The notes below the pieces were generated by a model. That model worked only from the letters and a program-made list of their open reading frames with translations, did no database searches and was not told where the DNA came from. Made by a program: the position numbers and the translations under genes. This document shows positions 47,159 to 55,642 of a stretch of DNA of 64,000 bases, piece after piece. The stretch is from NCBI GenBank assembly GCA_002422725.1, contig DITE01000056.1:4838-68837 (forward strand). The letters run 5' to 3'. Origin of the DNA: Bacteroidales bacterium UBA6192 (GTDB lineage Bacteria > Bacteroidota > Bacteroidia > Bacteroidales > F082). Every line of letters begins with the position of its first letter. Position 1 is the stretch's first letter.

Positions 47159-48286
47159 TTAGTGCTCGCGTTCAACGATTTGTTTCAGCCTTTCTATTTC
47201 CTCTTGCTGTTGCAGGATGTAGAGTGTCAGCTCTTCAATTTTTCTCAGCAACAGATCGTCCATAGTGCCAATGCTGTAGCCGTTTTCCTTGAATTCGGCT
47301 GCTGAAGGCACTTCGGGAAGGTGGTTGTTTGCCTTGATAAAGGTTTGCAGTTCTTTGAGTGGCATAAGTTGATAGTCGGGTTTGAACACATAGTCCGATT
47401 CGGGCACTGTGTGTACGATGCGCATTTCCTGTGCGATAATTTTACCTGCCACAGCCAGTTTATACCCATTGGTGATGTTGGTACCAATCCCCACATTCCC
47501 ATCATTGAAGAATATATCGCCTTCAAAGTTTTCCCATTGGCTCGACCTGAGTGGGTTGTCGCCAATGAAGAAGTTGCCGCTGGCACGCACATCGCCCTGA
47601 ACATCGAGGGGTTTGGCGGGGTTTGTCACCCCTATCCCTACATTCCCGTTCTGAAACACAAAATGTTTGGAGCTTTGGGTGCTGAAGGTGAAATTTTGGT
47701 TGTCGGCTGCCTGAATGCTGTGGTTGGGTGTAAACAGCATGCGCGAGTAGATGTTGTCACCAGAGGTGCCGGTGGCTTCAAGGCGAAGGGTAGCCGGCTC
47801 AGTGGCATCGGCCCGGATGTGCAGCTTGGCTTCAGGGGAGGTGATGTTACCGATACCGATGCGGCCGGTGTTGTCGAAGTTGGCATTCGTGGGAGACTCA
47901 CTCACGAACAAAGTTGGATATATACTGTTGAATCCAATCATTAAACTGCGTGGCAAGTTGTTATTCAGGTATTTATCTGTGCCATACCCACCTCCGGATC
48001 CAATGACCATTGCACGGTCAAAGGTGGCTTTCACCATGCTACCTATACTCACTGCCTTGGTTTGTGTTGCAAATGAATAGAAACCTATGGCCGTTGCGTA
48101 ATTGTAGGTGGCTTCTGAAGCAAAACCGGAAGCAAATGCGGAATTGCCTGATGCTACTGTATTCGTGCCGATAGCACTGGCACTGGTTCCTGTGATAGAC
48201 TCTCCATCGCATTGAACACATTGTTGACTTTGCAAATGACCAATTAAAGCTATACTAAATAGAAGTGTGATAAGTGTTTTTTTCAT
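47159..48286 (-). CDS. Secreted adhesin-like protein (YadA-head/tail-fibre-like repeats)
   Basis: 375 residues. After a signal peptide (1-20) comes a trimeric-autotransporter-head-like stretch (about 30-110, repeated Ala-Ser-Gly and Ala-Ile-Gly steps). Tail-fibre-like NVGIGTNITNGYKLAVAGKI repeats follow (about 200-280), with a C-terminal segment MPLKELQTFIKANNHLPEVP leading into a coiled coil (about 340-372). This arrangement is common in Bacteroidota surface proteins next to Rhs genes. A role in delivery or adhesion is inference. Confidence 0.7.
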   Translation of the reverse strand: MKKTLITLLFSIALIGHLQSQQCVQCDGESITGTSASAIGTNTVASGNSAFASGFASEATYNYATAIGFYSFATQTKAVSIGSMVKATFDRAMVIGSGGGYGTDKYLNNNLPRSLMIGFNSIYPTLFVSESPTNANFDNTGRIGIGNITSPEAKLHIRADATEPATLRLEATGTSGDNIYSRMLFTPNHSIQAADNQNFTFSTQSSKHFVFQNGNVGIGVTNPAKPLDVQGDVRASGNFFIGDNPLRSSQWENFEGDIFFNDGNVGIGTNITNGYKLAVAGKIIAQEMRIVHTVPESDYVFKPDYQLMPLKELQTFIKANNHLPEVPSAAEFKENGYSIGTMDDLLLRKIEELTLYILQQQEEIERLKQIVEREH

Positions 48287-48304
48287 GATCTTTGTTGTTA
48301 AAGT

Positions 48305-49804
48305 TTATTCTTGTTTTATCCAGATACCGGATATGATTTTGCTTCCTTGTAGTTGTAGTCTATAAGGATAATGACCTGGGGGGAAGTTATTCATATCTAC
48401 TGATGTGACCAATCCATGTAATTGTTTGGTTATTATTTGCTTCCCAGAAACATCGTAAACGATTATTTGACAATTTTTGAGAGCAGTTCGCACAAAAAAT
48501 TGGTCTTCACCGGGATTAGGGTAAACGATAGCATCAGCGACAGGGATGCTTTTGTCTTCTGTTGCTCCAGTAATTGAACCATTCGCATCAAGCTTGATAA
48601 TCATGGCATCACGATGGAAGTATGAGATACCGATATCATGAACAGCGGCTGAAATGAGTACCCCACCATCGGGGCTGGCAGTAATATTTTCTGTCCAATA
48701 ATACGCATCTCCTCCCAAATACTTCTCGTATTCAACACCGAGGGTGTCATTAAGTTTTGCAATATAAATCCAACTTGGTTGATGCCCAACCATACCTTGT
48801 AAATTATGAGTGCCCCCTAAATAAATAATAGTGGGGTCAACATAATCAATGCCGTAAACCTCTGCTGCTCTCGAAATAGTATCTGGATTCGTGCGGTGAA
48901 CTTGATGAATGATCTTATGATCTGAGTCCAAAATATATGCCGATATCAACCAGTCAACCCTGTCTTCATCATAGTGATACCATTGCAGTCTTCCCCCGGT
49001 GAGCATTCGGTTTCCTCCATATGGCATACTGCGGTATGGCCCCCTAAGGTTGATTGGATAAAACCAATGGCTGGTAAACTCGAGTGTCTCTTCATCAATT
49101 TCAATAGCCGAACTAATACTATCACCCCCGTTGTAGTAAGCTCCTTCAGTATTTGCCAGAACTTTTGTGGAATCAGCATTGTAGTTGAGCCCCCAAAGTG
49201 AACCTGCCTCTGGGTAAGTAGTAATTTTAGAGGTAATACTATCACCATGTGGTGATAATTTTAATAAATAGAGCTTATTTAAATTTGAACAGGCATAGAG
49301 AAAATCATTATTCGTAAGTTCAAGGCCATGATAGCTGTATCCAAGATAAGGATCATTAAAACGATAAATTTTCTGCCATAATATATTCAATTCATTATCG
49401 AGTCGCAAAAAAATAGTAAACCGGCTATATTGAGTATCACCAAATTTAAAACCTAATCCCATGAGCATGTAACCACTTGGCTCGTTTTTAACTTTGGTTA
49501 AACGATAAAACATCAAAGAAGTGTCCTGTTTCGCAATTTTAAAACTCGTAGTATCTCCATATTGACCGATTCTGAAAATTGCTGTTTGATGGACGTAAAA
49601 ACTATCGGTGGGCGGAGCGATATTAATGATTCCAACAAAACCACCGTTTTCATCCAATACAAACATCGAAGGCGCATCATCTCCTCCAAAATCTAATCGC
49701 ATTGAGAAACCAGGCTGTTGGGCGGGAAGACAATTGAATAAAACAATAAACATTGCCAACAGAAGAAGGTTTAAACTTATGGAACGGCGATCAGTCTTTT
49801 GCAT
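48305..49804 (-). CDS. Secreted T9SS protein, predicted beta-propeller
   Basis: 499 residues. The signal peptide (about 1-28, ending LPAQQ) is followed by repeats of beta-strand and Asp/Gly turns that look like a propeller (about 40-410), and a T9SS C-terminal domain (last about 80 residues, VYPNPGEDQFFVRTALKN onwards). It is a paralogue of the protein at 55643-57103, sharing the YGGDA and DGG segments. Part of the same-strand run leading into the Rhs gene. Confidence 0.72.
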   Translation of the reverse strand: MQKTDRRSISLNLLLLAMFIVLFNCLPAQQPGFSMRLDFGGDDAPSMFVLDENGGFVGIINIAPPTDSFYVHQTAIFRIGQYGDTTSFKIAKQDTSLMFYRLTKVKNEPSGYMLMGLGFKFGDTQYSRFTIFLRLDNELNILWQKIYRFNDPYLGYSYHGLELTNNDFLYACSNLNKLYLLKLSPHGDSITSKITTYPEAGSLWGLNYNADSTKVLANTEGAYYNGGDSISSAIEIDEETLEFTSHWFYPINLRGPYRSMPYGGNRMLTGGRLQWYHYDEDRVDWLISAYILDSDHKIIHQVHRTNPDTISRAAEVYGIDYVDPTIIYLGGTHNLQGMVGHQPSWIYIAKLNDTLGVEYEKYLGGDAYYWTENITASPDGGVLISAAVHDIGISYFHRDAMIIKLDANGSITGATEDKSIPVADAIVYPNPGEDQFFVRTALKNCQIIVYDVSGKQIITKQLHGLVTSVDMNNFPPGHYPYRLQLQGSKIISGIWIKQE

Positions 49805-49814
49805 CTTGTATCAT

Positions 49815-50840
49815 TTAGTAAGTGAGTATGTCATCAATTAGTACACTACACTCCAGAAAACGGTTGCCAACAAAAATGGTATACTCGTGCCATATTCTAT
49901 ACGGATTAGAATATGGATTGCCTAAAATTGTGCAACGGTTGAAATATTTATTGGTGACCGTTTGGTAATTCAATGCATAATTAATATAATGTCCTTCATA
50001 AAAACTCATTTCGAATTGAGAAAGACATTTTTCGGTATATCCTATAGGGGCAACTTCCTCGGTAGCATAAAATATTTTATAATCAAGATAGTTGTCGAAT
50101 GTGGTACCCAAGGGGTCTTGTGTTGGGAAAATATATATGCTCTCAATACCACCGGCAAAATACCATCTACAGCCTGTGGGAGGTACGGGTATCAATGCAC
50201 TAGCGATCCTTGCTGCAAGTTGTGATGCGGCATCTTCAGGGGCATGTGTACCATTGCACCTACCATAGTTTTCCCCAAACCACCATTCATCATTGTGTAA
50301 AACTACTTGTTGGTCATTCCCGATCAATGCCCGAATACTGATAATAGCATCGCCATTAGGTGCCTGCCCGGTTTGCTCCAGATCAACAAGAAGCAACTTT
50401 TTATTCTCAAGTGATGAGCGGTTCATCTGTGCCTGTATGCTGTCAATGATCTCTTCATAGTAAAGCTGTGAAAGTCTTGGGTCAGCTATCTTCGACAACT
50501 CATTGAGCGGCATAACCACTTCGGAATAACCTGTTTCAACAATAGGGCAGTTCATGCCGGTGTGGCAGAAGGTATAATTGAGCAGGGTTTCTAATTCAAG
50601 CATGGCTTCCGGAGCGGTGTAAAGTTGACCACCATCTTTCAATCCCGGATTGTCATGATAGTATTCCATGCGTTGTTTGAAATCCAATACTCTTTCGGTC
50701 ATAGCTTTGCTCTCGGCCAAAAGTTGCTTATCAACTATATTCATAGAATTGTCCTGTTTGCTACAGGAATTGGTTAGCATAATGCCTCCAAACAGAATAG
50801 TTGCTGTTGCGAGGGTGAAAAATAATCTGTAGTTTCTCAT
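49815..50840 (-). CDS. Predicted lipoprotein of unknown function, head of the Rhs run
   Basis: 341 residues. Signal peptide with lipobox-like MLTNSC (Cys26). The middle has a Cys-containing segment (NYTFCHTGMNCPIVETGY) and an Asn/His-rich core. No family recognised. It is followed after 10 bases by the T9SS propeller gene, so the run 50840 to 37553 may be one transcript or a few. Confidence 0.65.
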   Translation of the reverse strand: MRNYRLFFTLATATILFGGIMLTNSCSKQDNSMNIVDKQLLAESKAMTERVLDFKQRMEYYHDNPGLKDGGQLYTAPEAMLELETLLNYTFCHTGMNCPIVETGYSEVVMPLNELSKIADPRLSQLYYEEIIDSIQAQMNRSSLENKKLLLVDLEQTGQAPNGDAIISIRALIGNDQQVVLHNDEWWFGENYGRCNGTHAPEDAASQLAARIASALIPVPPTGCRWYFAGGIESIYIFPTQDPLGTTFDNYLDYKIFYATEEVAPIGYTEKCLSQFEMSFYEGHYINYALNYQTVTNKYFNRCTILGNPYSNPYRIWHEYTIFVGNRFLECSVLIDDILTY

Positions 50841-51396
50841 GGGTTAAAGGATTTAAAGGTTTTTAAATATGTGCGAAATGTTTCGGTTCTTGTTAATTTG
50901 TCGGTCTATTGAACCCGCTTAACTATGAACACTTTCTCCACCCTTTGACTAAAAGATTGTTTTTAGCCACTCCACCTTTCCGGCTACCCAAGGGCCACAA
51001 AAAATAGACTTTCCCACCTATTAATTGCAAAACCACACAAAATCACACATTTTTTTTCAAAAATAAATTCATTTTTTTTGATATATTTTTTTGATAAACA
51101 ACAAATAAGTAAATAAGAAAAAAAATTTTAGGGCTGCATTTTTTTTAGCTTGAAGAGTAGCTTTTCAAGACATCCTAGGCTACTTCGATTTCATAAAAAA
51201 AGCATACTTCTACCAGTTTTGACTATAATAGACGTTTATAAAATACGGTCAGTCAATAATGGTTTTTTGGGAGTGGAAATTGGGCATAAAACAGCTTATC
51301 GTTAAGTTTATAAACAGTTATAGATTAAGTCTTAACATTCTGGTTTCGTTGAGGTTCACGAAACGCCCGAACAAATTGTTTCCCTTTATATTTCCC
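50841..51396. other. AT-rich gene-free stretch
   Basis: Long T/A runs (for example 51050-51130), no coding frame that I can support. It presumably contains the promoter of the Rhs-associated run. Confidence 0.6.
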
Positions 51397-51539
51397 GCTG
51401 CCGCGCGATTCCCATCGCGTGGCCTTATTAACTCTTAACTCAATCAATATCATGTTCATTGCCGTTAAGGCTCGTTGACCAAATGTAAAACTTTTTAGAT
51501 AATTGTCAAGCGGAAGATTTGTCTAGGTGAGAAAGTTCG
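51397..51539 (+). repeat. 143-bp direct repeat left of the AbiGi-like gene
   Basis: Starts GCTGCCGCGCGATTCCCATC, with an internal CGCGAT-TCCC-ATCGCG hairpin, and ends GGTGAGAAAGTTCG. The same element recurs at 52484-52626. Long stretches (CAATCAATATCATGTTCATT, AAATGTAAAACTTTTTA) are identical. Confidence 0.75.
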
Positions 51540-51572
51540 ATCCTCGGAGTGGGTAACTTTACAACTAATAAA

Positions 51573-52343
51573 TTAGAAATCCTCCTTAATATTTTCAACA
51601 CTGATTATTTTCGAGTTCAATAGCTTCAATTCATCAGGGTTATAATCACTTCCTTTAACCAATTCAATCATTTTAATAAAATCCGATCTTTCACTTTCTT
51701 TGCTAATTACTATATATTTAATATCATTAGGTGTGAATACTATTTTGCAATTCGAAAGCCTTGTATTGAATTGGTTCATTGTTTCTTTACTATTAAATAT
51801 TTTACTAGTAATAAATAATTCTAAATCAGGATATTCTAAAGGATCGAGATATGGTACGTATCGCCACTCATTTTCATTGTATAAAACTCTATCTATTTTT
51901 TCCCCATTACGCCACATACTTCCTTCATAGTCTTTACAATGACACATAAATCTTAACAACGATTTAACCTCACTATTACTGTCTTTCCCCGATATTTCCT
52001 TTCTTATTTTAGCAAAAATAGTTGAAGTCTTAAAAAATTCTGGAATGAATTTCATTGTATTTGACTCAAAATATAGATATAAAATTGGAGATATTCCGTT
52101 TCGAATTGCCCAATCTTTCGTCAATCCAACCGCATATTCACCATAAACATTGACATGGTCAATAATTTGTGATAATGGGATATCGCAAAAACAAACCATT
52201 GGAATCGCAATATCAATAGACTCCTTTTTCGATAGAAAACCAATATTTTCAAGAGAGTACCTAGGGCTGAAATGATTAGTTAAGATACTTCTTAAATTAT
52301 CAATAGAACTTGTAAAATGAAATAACGTATTTGCACTTATCAT
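51573..52343 (-). CDS. AbiGi-like abortive-infection protein
   Basis: 256 residues. The opening NTLFHFTSSIDNLRSILTNH, then MVCFCDIPLS (49-58), the YGEYAVGLTKDWAIRNGISP stretch and an ENEWRYVP motif (152-159) match the AbiGi family as I know it. AbiGi is the antitoxin-like partner of AbiGii in a lactococcal phage-resistance system. No AbiGii (nucleotidyltransferase) gene is adjacent, so the function of the single gene is uncertain. Very AT-rich and bracketed by two direct repeats. Confidence 0.65.
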   Translation of the reverse strand: MISANTLFHFTSSIDNLRSILTNHFSPRYSLENIGFLSKKESIDIAIPMVCFCDIPLSQIIDHVNVYGEYAVGLTKDWAIRNGISPILYLYFESNTMKFIPEFFKTSTIFAKIRKEISGKDSNSEVKSLLRFMCHCKDYEGSMWRNGEKIDRVLYNENEWRYVPYLDPLEYPDLELFITSKIFNSKETMNQFNTRLSNCKIVFTPNDIKYIVISKESERSDFIKMIELVKGSDYNPDELKLLNSKIISVENIKEDF

Positions 52344-52483
52344 AATATTATGGGCTTAAATAAATTAAGTTTGTTTTAATCATTTGATTTGTCAATTACT
52401 TTAATAAGAAATTCTTAAACAATAAACCTCAGATCATTTAGAAGATTTCCGTCTCTTACCTCCTGCATCCATTCGATTCTAAC

Positions 52484-52626
52484 GCTGCCGCGCGATTCCC
52501 ATCGCGTGGCCTGAGTAACACTGATCTCAATCAATATCATGTTCATTGCCGTTATGGCTCTTACAGCAAATGTAAAACTTTTTAACTATTTGCCGCACGA
52601 AAGATTACCATCGGTGAGAAAGTTCG
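52484..52626 (+). repeat. 143-bp direct repeat right of the AbiGi-like gene
   Basis: Second copy of the element at 51397-51539, same orientation. Its right end carries an 11-bp inverted repeat, TGCCGCACGAA at 52591-52601 with TTCGTGCGGCA at 52623-52633, which copy 1 lacks. Smaller decayed pieces of similar sequence lie at about 52645-52705 and 52915-52955. Confidence 0.75.
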
Positions 52627-52718
52627 TGCGGCAACAGGGGTTATTTTTCTTATATTTCTCCGCTACCACGCGAGGGGAAAAGTGCGGCAGCGGAGAACAA
52701 ACTGATTTTCGAAACATG

Positions 52719-52890
52719 CGACCCCGCCGGGGTCGTGTGTGTTTTATCTGCTTTTTCTATACACATGCGACTCCTCAGGAGTCGGGGCGGACGTTTGGGA
52801 TTTCCATCGAAATGCGCCCGTTGACCCCAGAGGGGTCAGATGTGTATTGAAAACCATACAATCAATTCCATCATCCACAAAGGGGTCGTA
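52719..52890 (+). repeat. Array of REP-like 17-bp hairpins
   Basis: Three perfect 7-bp stems with 3-base loops: 52719-52735 (CGACCCCGCCGGGGTCG), 52768-52784 (CGACTCCTCAGGAGTCG), 52822-52838 (TGACCCCAGAGGGGTCA). A half-unit GGGGTCG follows at about 52882-52889. They are 49-58 bases apart, most followed by TGTGT, with ACATGCG before the first two. The stems differ but keep pairing (compensatory changes). The rest of 52344-53082 has no supported gene. Confidence 0.75.
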
Positions 52891-53082
52891 TGTGTGTAAA
52901 AAACATATCGGCCAGGCGAAGGTTACCATCAGTGAAAGAGCGGCAGCAAGGAGCCATACCTTTTGGGAATCAATTGATTCTGTTTCTGATCTACTATTTG
53001 CAAGCACAAAAATTCTATCGAAATCTTGCTTTCACTGGCAAGGCAAGAGGAGTGCCTTTATTGGTTCTTTTATTCATGGATG

Positions 53083-54306
53083 TTAAAGATTATCAATTAA
53101 ACCAGAAGTAAAAAATTGATAAACGGGTAAAATATGTATATGGTTATTGTGTAAACTGATCTCATCAGACTGATCAAGGGTTAAAATATATCCCTCTTTC
53201 AATCCAAAAAAGTTCATTGCTTCCTCCAGACCTTCTGTTTCTCTTTTCAGGTTATCATGATTGAGTTGTTCGCAAACCTGTATCAACATTTTGCATCCTC
53301 TATCCTTAAACACAACAAAGTCACACTCAAGCTTTTCACGAAAATAATATAAATCAGTCTTGTGCTGTCGCAAGAATAAATACACAGCATTCTCGATCAA
53401 TCGTCCTCTATCTTTGCTGAAGCTTAATGTATTGGCATTGACCAGACCTGTGTCAATTGAAAACACTTTGCGCGGATTCATGGCAATACTCTTTGCTGAC
53501 CAACTGAACCGTGGCAGAAAAAACAGCAAATAGCTGTCGCCAAGCCATGTCAGATAATCAGAAACAGTATTTGCTGATCCTATTGAGAATATCTTACGGA
53601 GCGTATTGTAAGAAAATTCCTTTCCTATATTCGATATAAGATACAGCGTAATATCCATAAGACTAGCTGTATTTCTTATTCCATATCTTACAGCAATATC
53701 CCTGAAAACGATATCTTTCAACAAATTTTGCAATATTTCGGGCGATGCTGCATCCAGATATTCGGGAAATCCACCTAATTGAACATAACTATTGAATGAT
53801 GATGTACCAGGTTCAAGATTCCGATAATGGAGAAATTCTGTATAGTTAAAAGGGAAAAGCTCATGGCGTAAATGCCTGCCGGTTAGCCTTGTGCCAAGTT
53901 CTTTGCTAAGCAATGCAGCATTTGAACCTGTTATAAAAACCTTTTCCTTACGATCATGCAGTTGACGAACAAAAATTTCCCATGAAGGTACATTTTGTAT
54001 TTCATCAAAGAAATAGGCTTCAATACCACGACCCATTAACTCGTCCAGTTTACCAAAATCGCTGACTTCAAAGCCGTGAACGCGTGAATCTTCAAAATTG
54101 AACCAGGCTGTTTTTTGATAACAATTCTGTATGATTTTTTTCATCAACGTGCTTTTGCCACATCTCCTAACACCGGATATTACTTCGATGTGGTTACCTA
54201 CAGCTTTAAAATCATCCAGAAATGTACGGCTTATAGTGCCGCTCTTTGTTATAAGTTGGTCGCGTTGCACCACTATAGCAAGTTCAATATCTTGTTTAAG
54301 TATCAT
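53083..54306 (-). CDS. AAA_14 / DUF4143 ATPase
   Basis: 407 residues. Walker A GVRRCGKST is at 45-53, Walker B-like AYFFDEIQN near 98-106, and ITGSNAALLSKELGTRLTGR is the typical AAA_14 sensor region. The DUF4143 C-terminal half ends in a segment (LYYFREKLECDFVV) that looks like a PD-(D/E)XK relic. These proteins are abundant in Bacteroidota, often near repeats and mobile regions; their role is unknown. Monocistronic. Confidence 0.87.
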   Translation of the reverse strand: MILKQDIELAIVVQRDQLITKSGTISRTFLDDFKAVGNHIEVISGVRRCGKSTLMKKIIQNCYQKTAWFNFEDSRVHGFEVSDFGKLDELMGRGIEAYFFDEIQNVPSWEIFVRQLHDRKEKVFITGSNAALLSKELGTRLTGRHLRHELFPFNYTEFLHYRNLEPGTSSFNSYVQLGGFPEYLDAASPEILQNLLKDIVFRDIAVRYGIRNTASLMDITLYLISNIGKEFSYNTLRKIFSIGSANTVSDYLTWLGDSYLLFFLPRFSWSAKSIAMNPRKVFSIDTGLVNANTLSFSKDRGRLIENAVYLFLRQHKTDLYYFREKLECDFVVFKDRGCKMLIQVCEQLNHDNLKRETEGLEEAMNFFGLKEGYILTLDQSDEISLHNNHIHILPVYQFFTSGLIDNL

Positions 54307-54588
54307 TACTTCAATACTTTAAAGTTAATATTACAAATATAAGCTATTTTATATTGCTAATGCAAACTATTTTGAAATATTTATGTCTTGTTACATACTG
54401 TTGTTACAGTCAATACTTATCCGGACATAATTACGGGCAGTAGTAAGTACTTATAGAAAACTGAGACTTCAGGAAAGAAGAGAAGCTTTGGACCCATAAA
54501 AAGGCTTTATAACAATATGTTACGACTACATACTGACAGATTTGCGAAGTAAAAGGGGCAGCAGCGGAGTTCAGTAGTAAGAGCAATA

Positions 54589-54654
54589 GATGAAATCTAT
54601 CATTTCAAGCAGTTCAGTCCCAAACCCGATAGCACAAATATTTTTGTGCCCTAG
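54589..54654 (+). pseudogene. 3' fragment of a toxin-23 immunity lipoprotein gene
   Basis: Encodes DEIYHFKQFSPKPDSTNIFV + P and a stop, matching the end of the lipoprotein at 39761-40273 with two changes, but on the opposite strand and about 14.5 kb away. No upstream part of the gene is preserved beyond a few codons. Confidence 0.75.
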
Positions 54655-54723
54655 ATTATATTGGTTAGCACGGTATCCCCCGCAAGTTATTTCCAAAAAC
54701 CATATCTTTGTTTTATGGACATT

Positions 54724-54772
54724 GCAGCTACCAGGCATCAGGCAGAAAGGGCGTTTGAGGCGTGCAGCGGGC
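54724..54772 (+). repeat. Rhs-cassette leader repeat, second copy
   Basis: GCAGCTACC, ATCAGGCAG, then AGGGCGTTTGAGGCGTGCAG. It matches the leader of the orphan Rhs cassette (39432-39480, minus strand) and follows the immunity fragment in the same relative order as in the intact locus. Confidence 0.6.
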
Positions 54773-54830
54773 CTCGTAGGTGCAGACTGCGTCAAGCGGA
54801 AGTAGAAATATTGAAAAACAATACTCCTAA

Positions 54831-55517
54831 TTGAAAAACAAAACCACATTTCTTTCATTTAAAAGAAACACAGGTGTTGCCGGACAAACTATCATCCTGA
54901 CAATGCTATTGTTGGCAGCGGGTTTTGTCAGAGGGCAACATTCCGATCGGTTCATAATAAAAACCTCCGCAGTTGAATTGCTGTTAGGAGATTTCGTTAC
55001 CAGAAGCTGGTCACCAAACCTTATCATAGAGAAACCCCTGAATAAAAATTACAGTTTTCAGCAAGGCATTGGTTTTATCCTTCCGGACAATAAAAATATG
55101 ACGGATAAGGAAATGCTTTTTATTGTTGTCGATAGAATATTTGGCATTGCCATTAAGCCAGAATTGAAAAAATTCATCAGCAAAGATAAAGATGCATTAA
55201 CCGGTTTTTACCTTTCAATAGACGGAAAGGGCGTTTACACCAAGGCTAACTTGTCAGTGTCAAAAGCAATAGTTGAACGATTTGATGTGGCAACACATCT
55301 TAATGTTGGTTATCAGGTATTTTCCAAATGGAATCTTTCTTTTGAACTTTCTGCCGGAATCGGCCCCGGTTATATTTCTTCCAGCACATCCCTAAAAAGA
55401 GAGGAATTAGGATTGAAAGAATACAGGCATGGTATACTGTATGCCGGAGGCTCGGGTGCCTACCTGAGCTATCAATTTGATTTAAAGATTGGATACCTGT
55501 TTAAACAAAAAAGGTGA
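54831..55517 (+). CDS. Outer-membrane beta-barrel-like protein
   Basis: 228 residues starting at TTG 54831. An internal ATG at 54903 would cut into the signal peptide, so TTG is preferred. The signal peptide ends around GFVRGQ (30-35). The rest alternates hydrophobic strands and Gly/Asn turns, ending in FDLKIGYLFKQKR, as in DUF3575-like small barrels. No enzymatic motif. The next gene begins 126 bases downstream. Confidence 0.62.
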   Translation: MKNKTTFLSFKRNTGVAGQTIILTMLLLAAGFVRGQHSDRFIIKTSAVELLLGDFVTRSWSPNLIIEKPLNKNYSFQQGIGFILPDNKNMTDKEMLFIVVDRIFGIAIKPELKKFISKDKDALTGFYLSIDGKGVYTKANLSVSKAIVERFDVATHLNVGYQVFSKWNLSFELSAGIGPGYISSSTSLKREELGLKEYRHGILYAGGSGAYLSYQFDLKIGYLFKQKR

Positions 55518-55532
55518 AAATGATTTGCTTCT

Positions 55533-55568
55533 CTATACATCAGACAAAAAGTGCGTTTGAGGCAGGCG
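55533..55568 (+). repeat. Rhs-cassette leader repeat, weak third copy
   Basis: CTATACATCAGACAAAAAGT followed by GCGTTTGAGGC resembles the leader repeats at 39432-39480 and 54724-54772. It lies in the gap between two secreted-protein genes. Confidence 0.4.
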
Positions 55569-55642
55569 GCAGGCGAGGTGGCCAAAGGCTACAACGAGCT
55601 GAGGATCGCCAGCAATGCTATTTCCGAAATTCATGGGGTTTT

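Larger units (their letters stand above)
54307..54830. other. Intergenic region with Rhs-cassette debris
   Basis: 524 bases with no intact gene. The right half carries the immunity-gene and leader fragments listed separately. The left half is AT-rich and featureless. Confidence 0.6.

Noticed and set aside
52719..52890. CRISPR array
   Set aside because: Hairpin stems differ between units, conserved part is only about 25 bp, there are three and a half units, and no cas genes are in the window. A REP-like array is a better explanation.
52539..53086. Plus-strand frames of 60-115 residues
   Set aside because: They run through the repeat element and hairpin array, with no domain or composition of a real protein.
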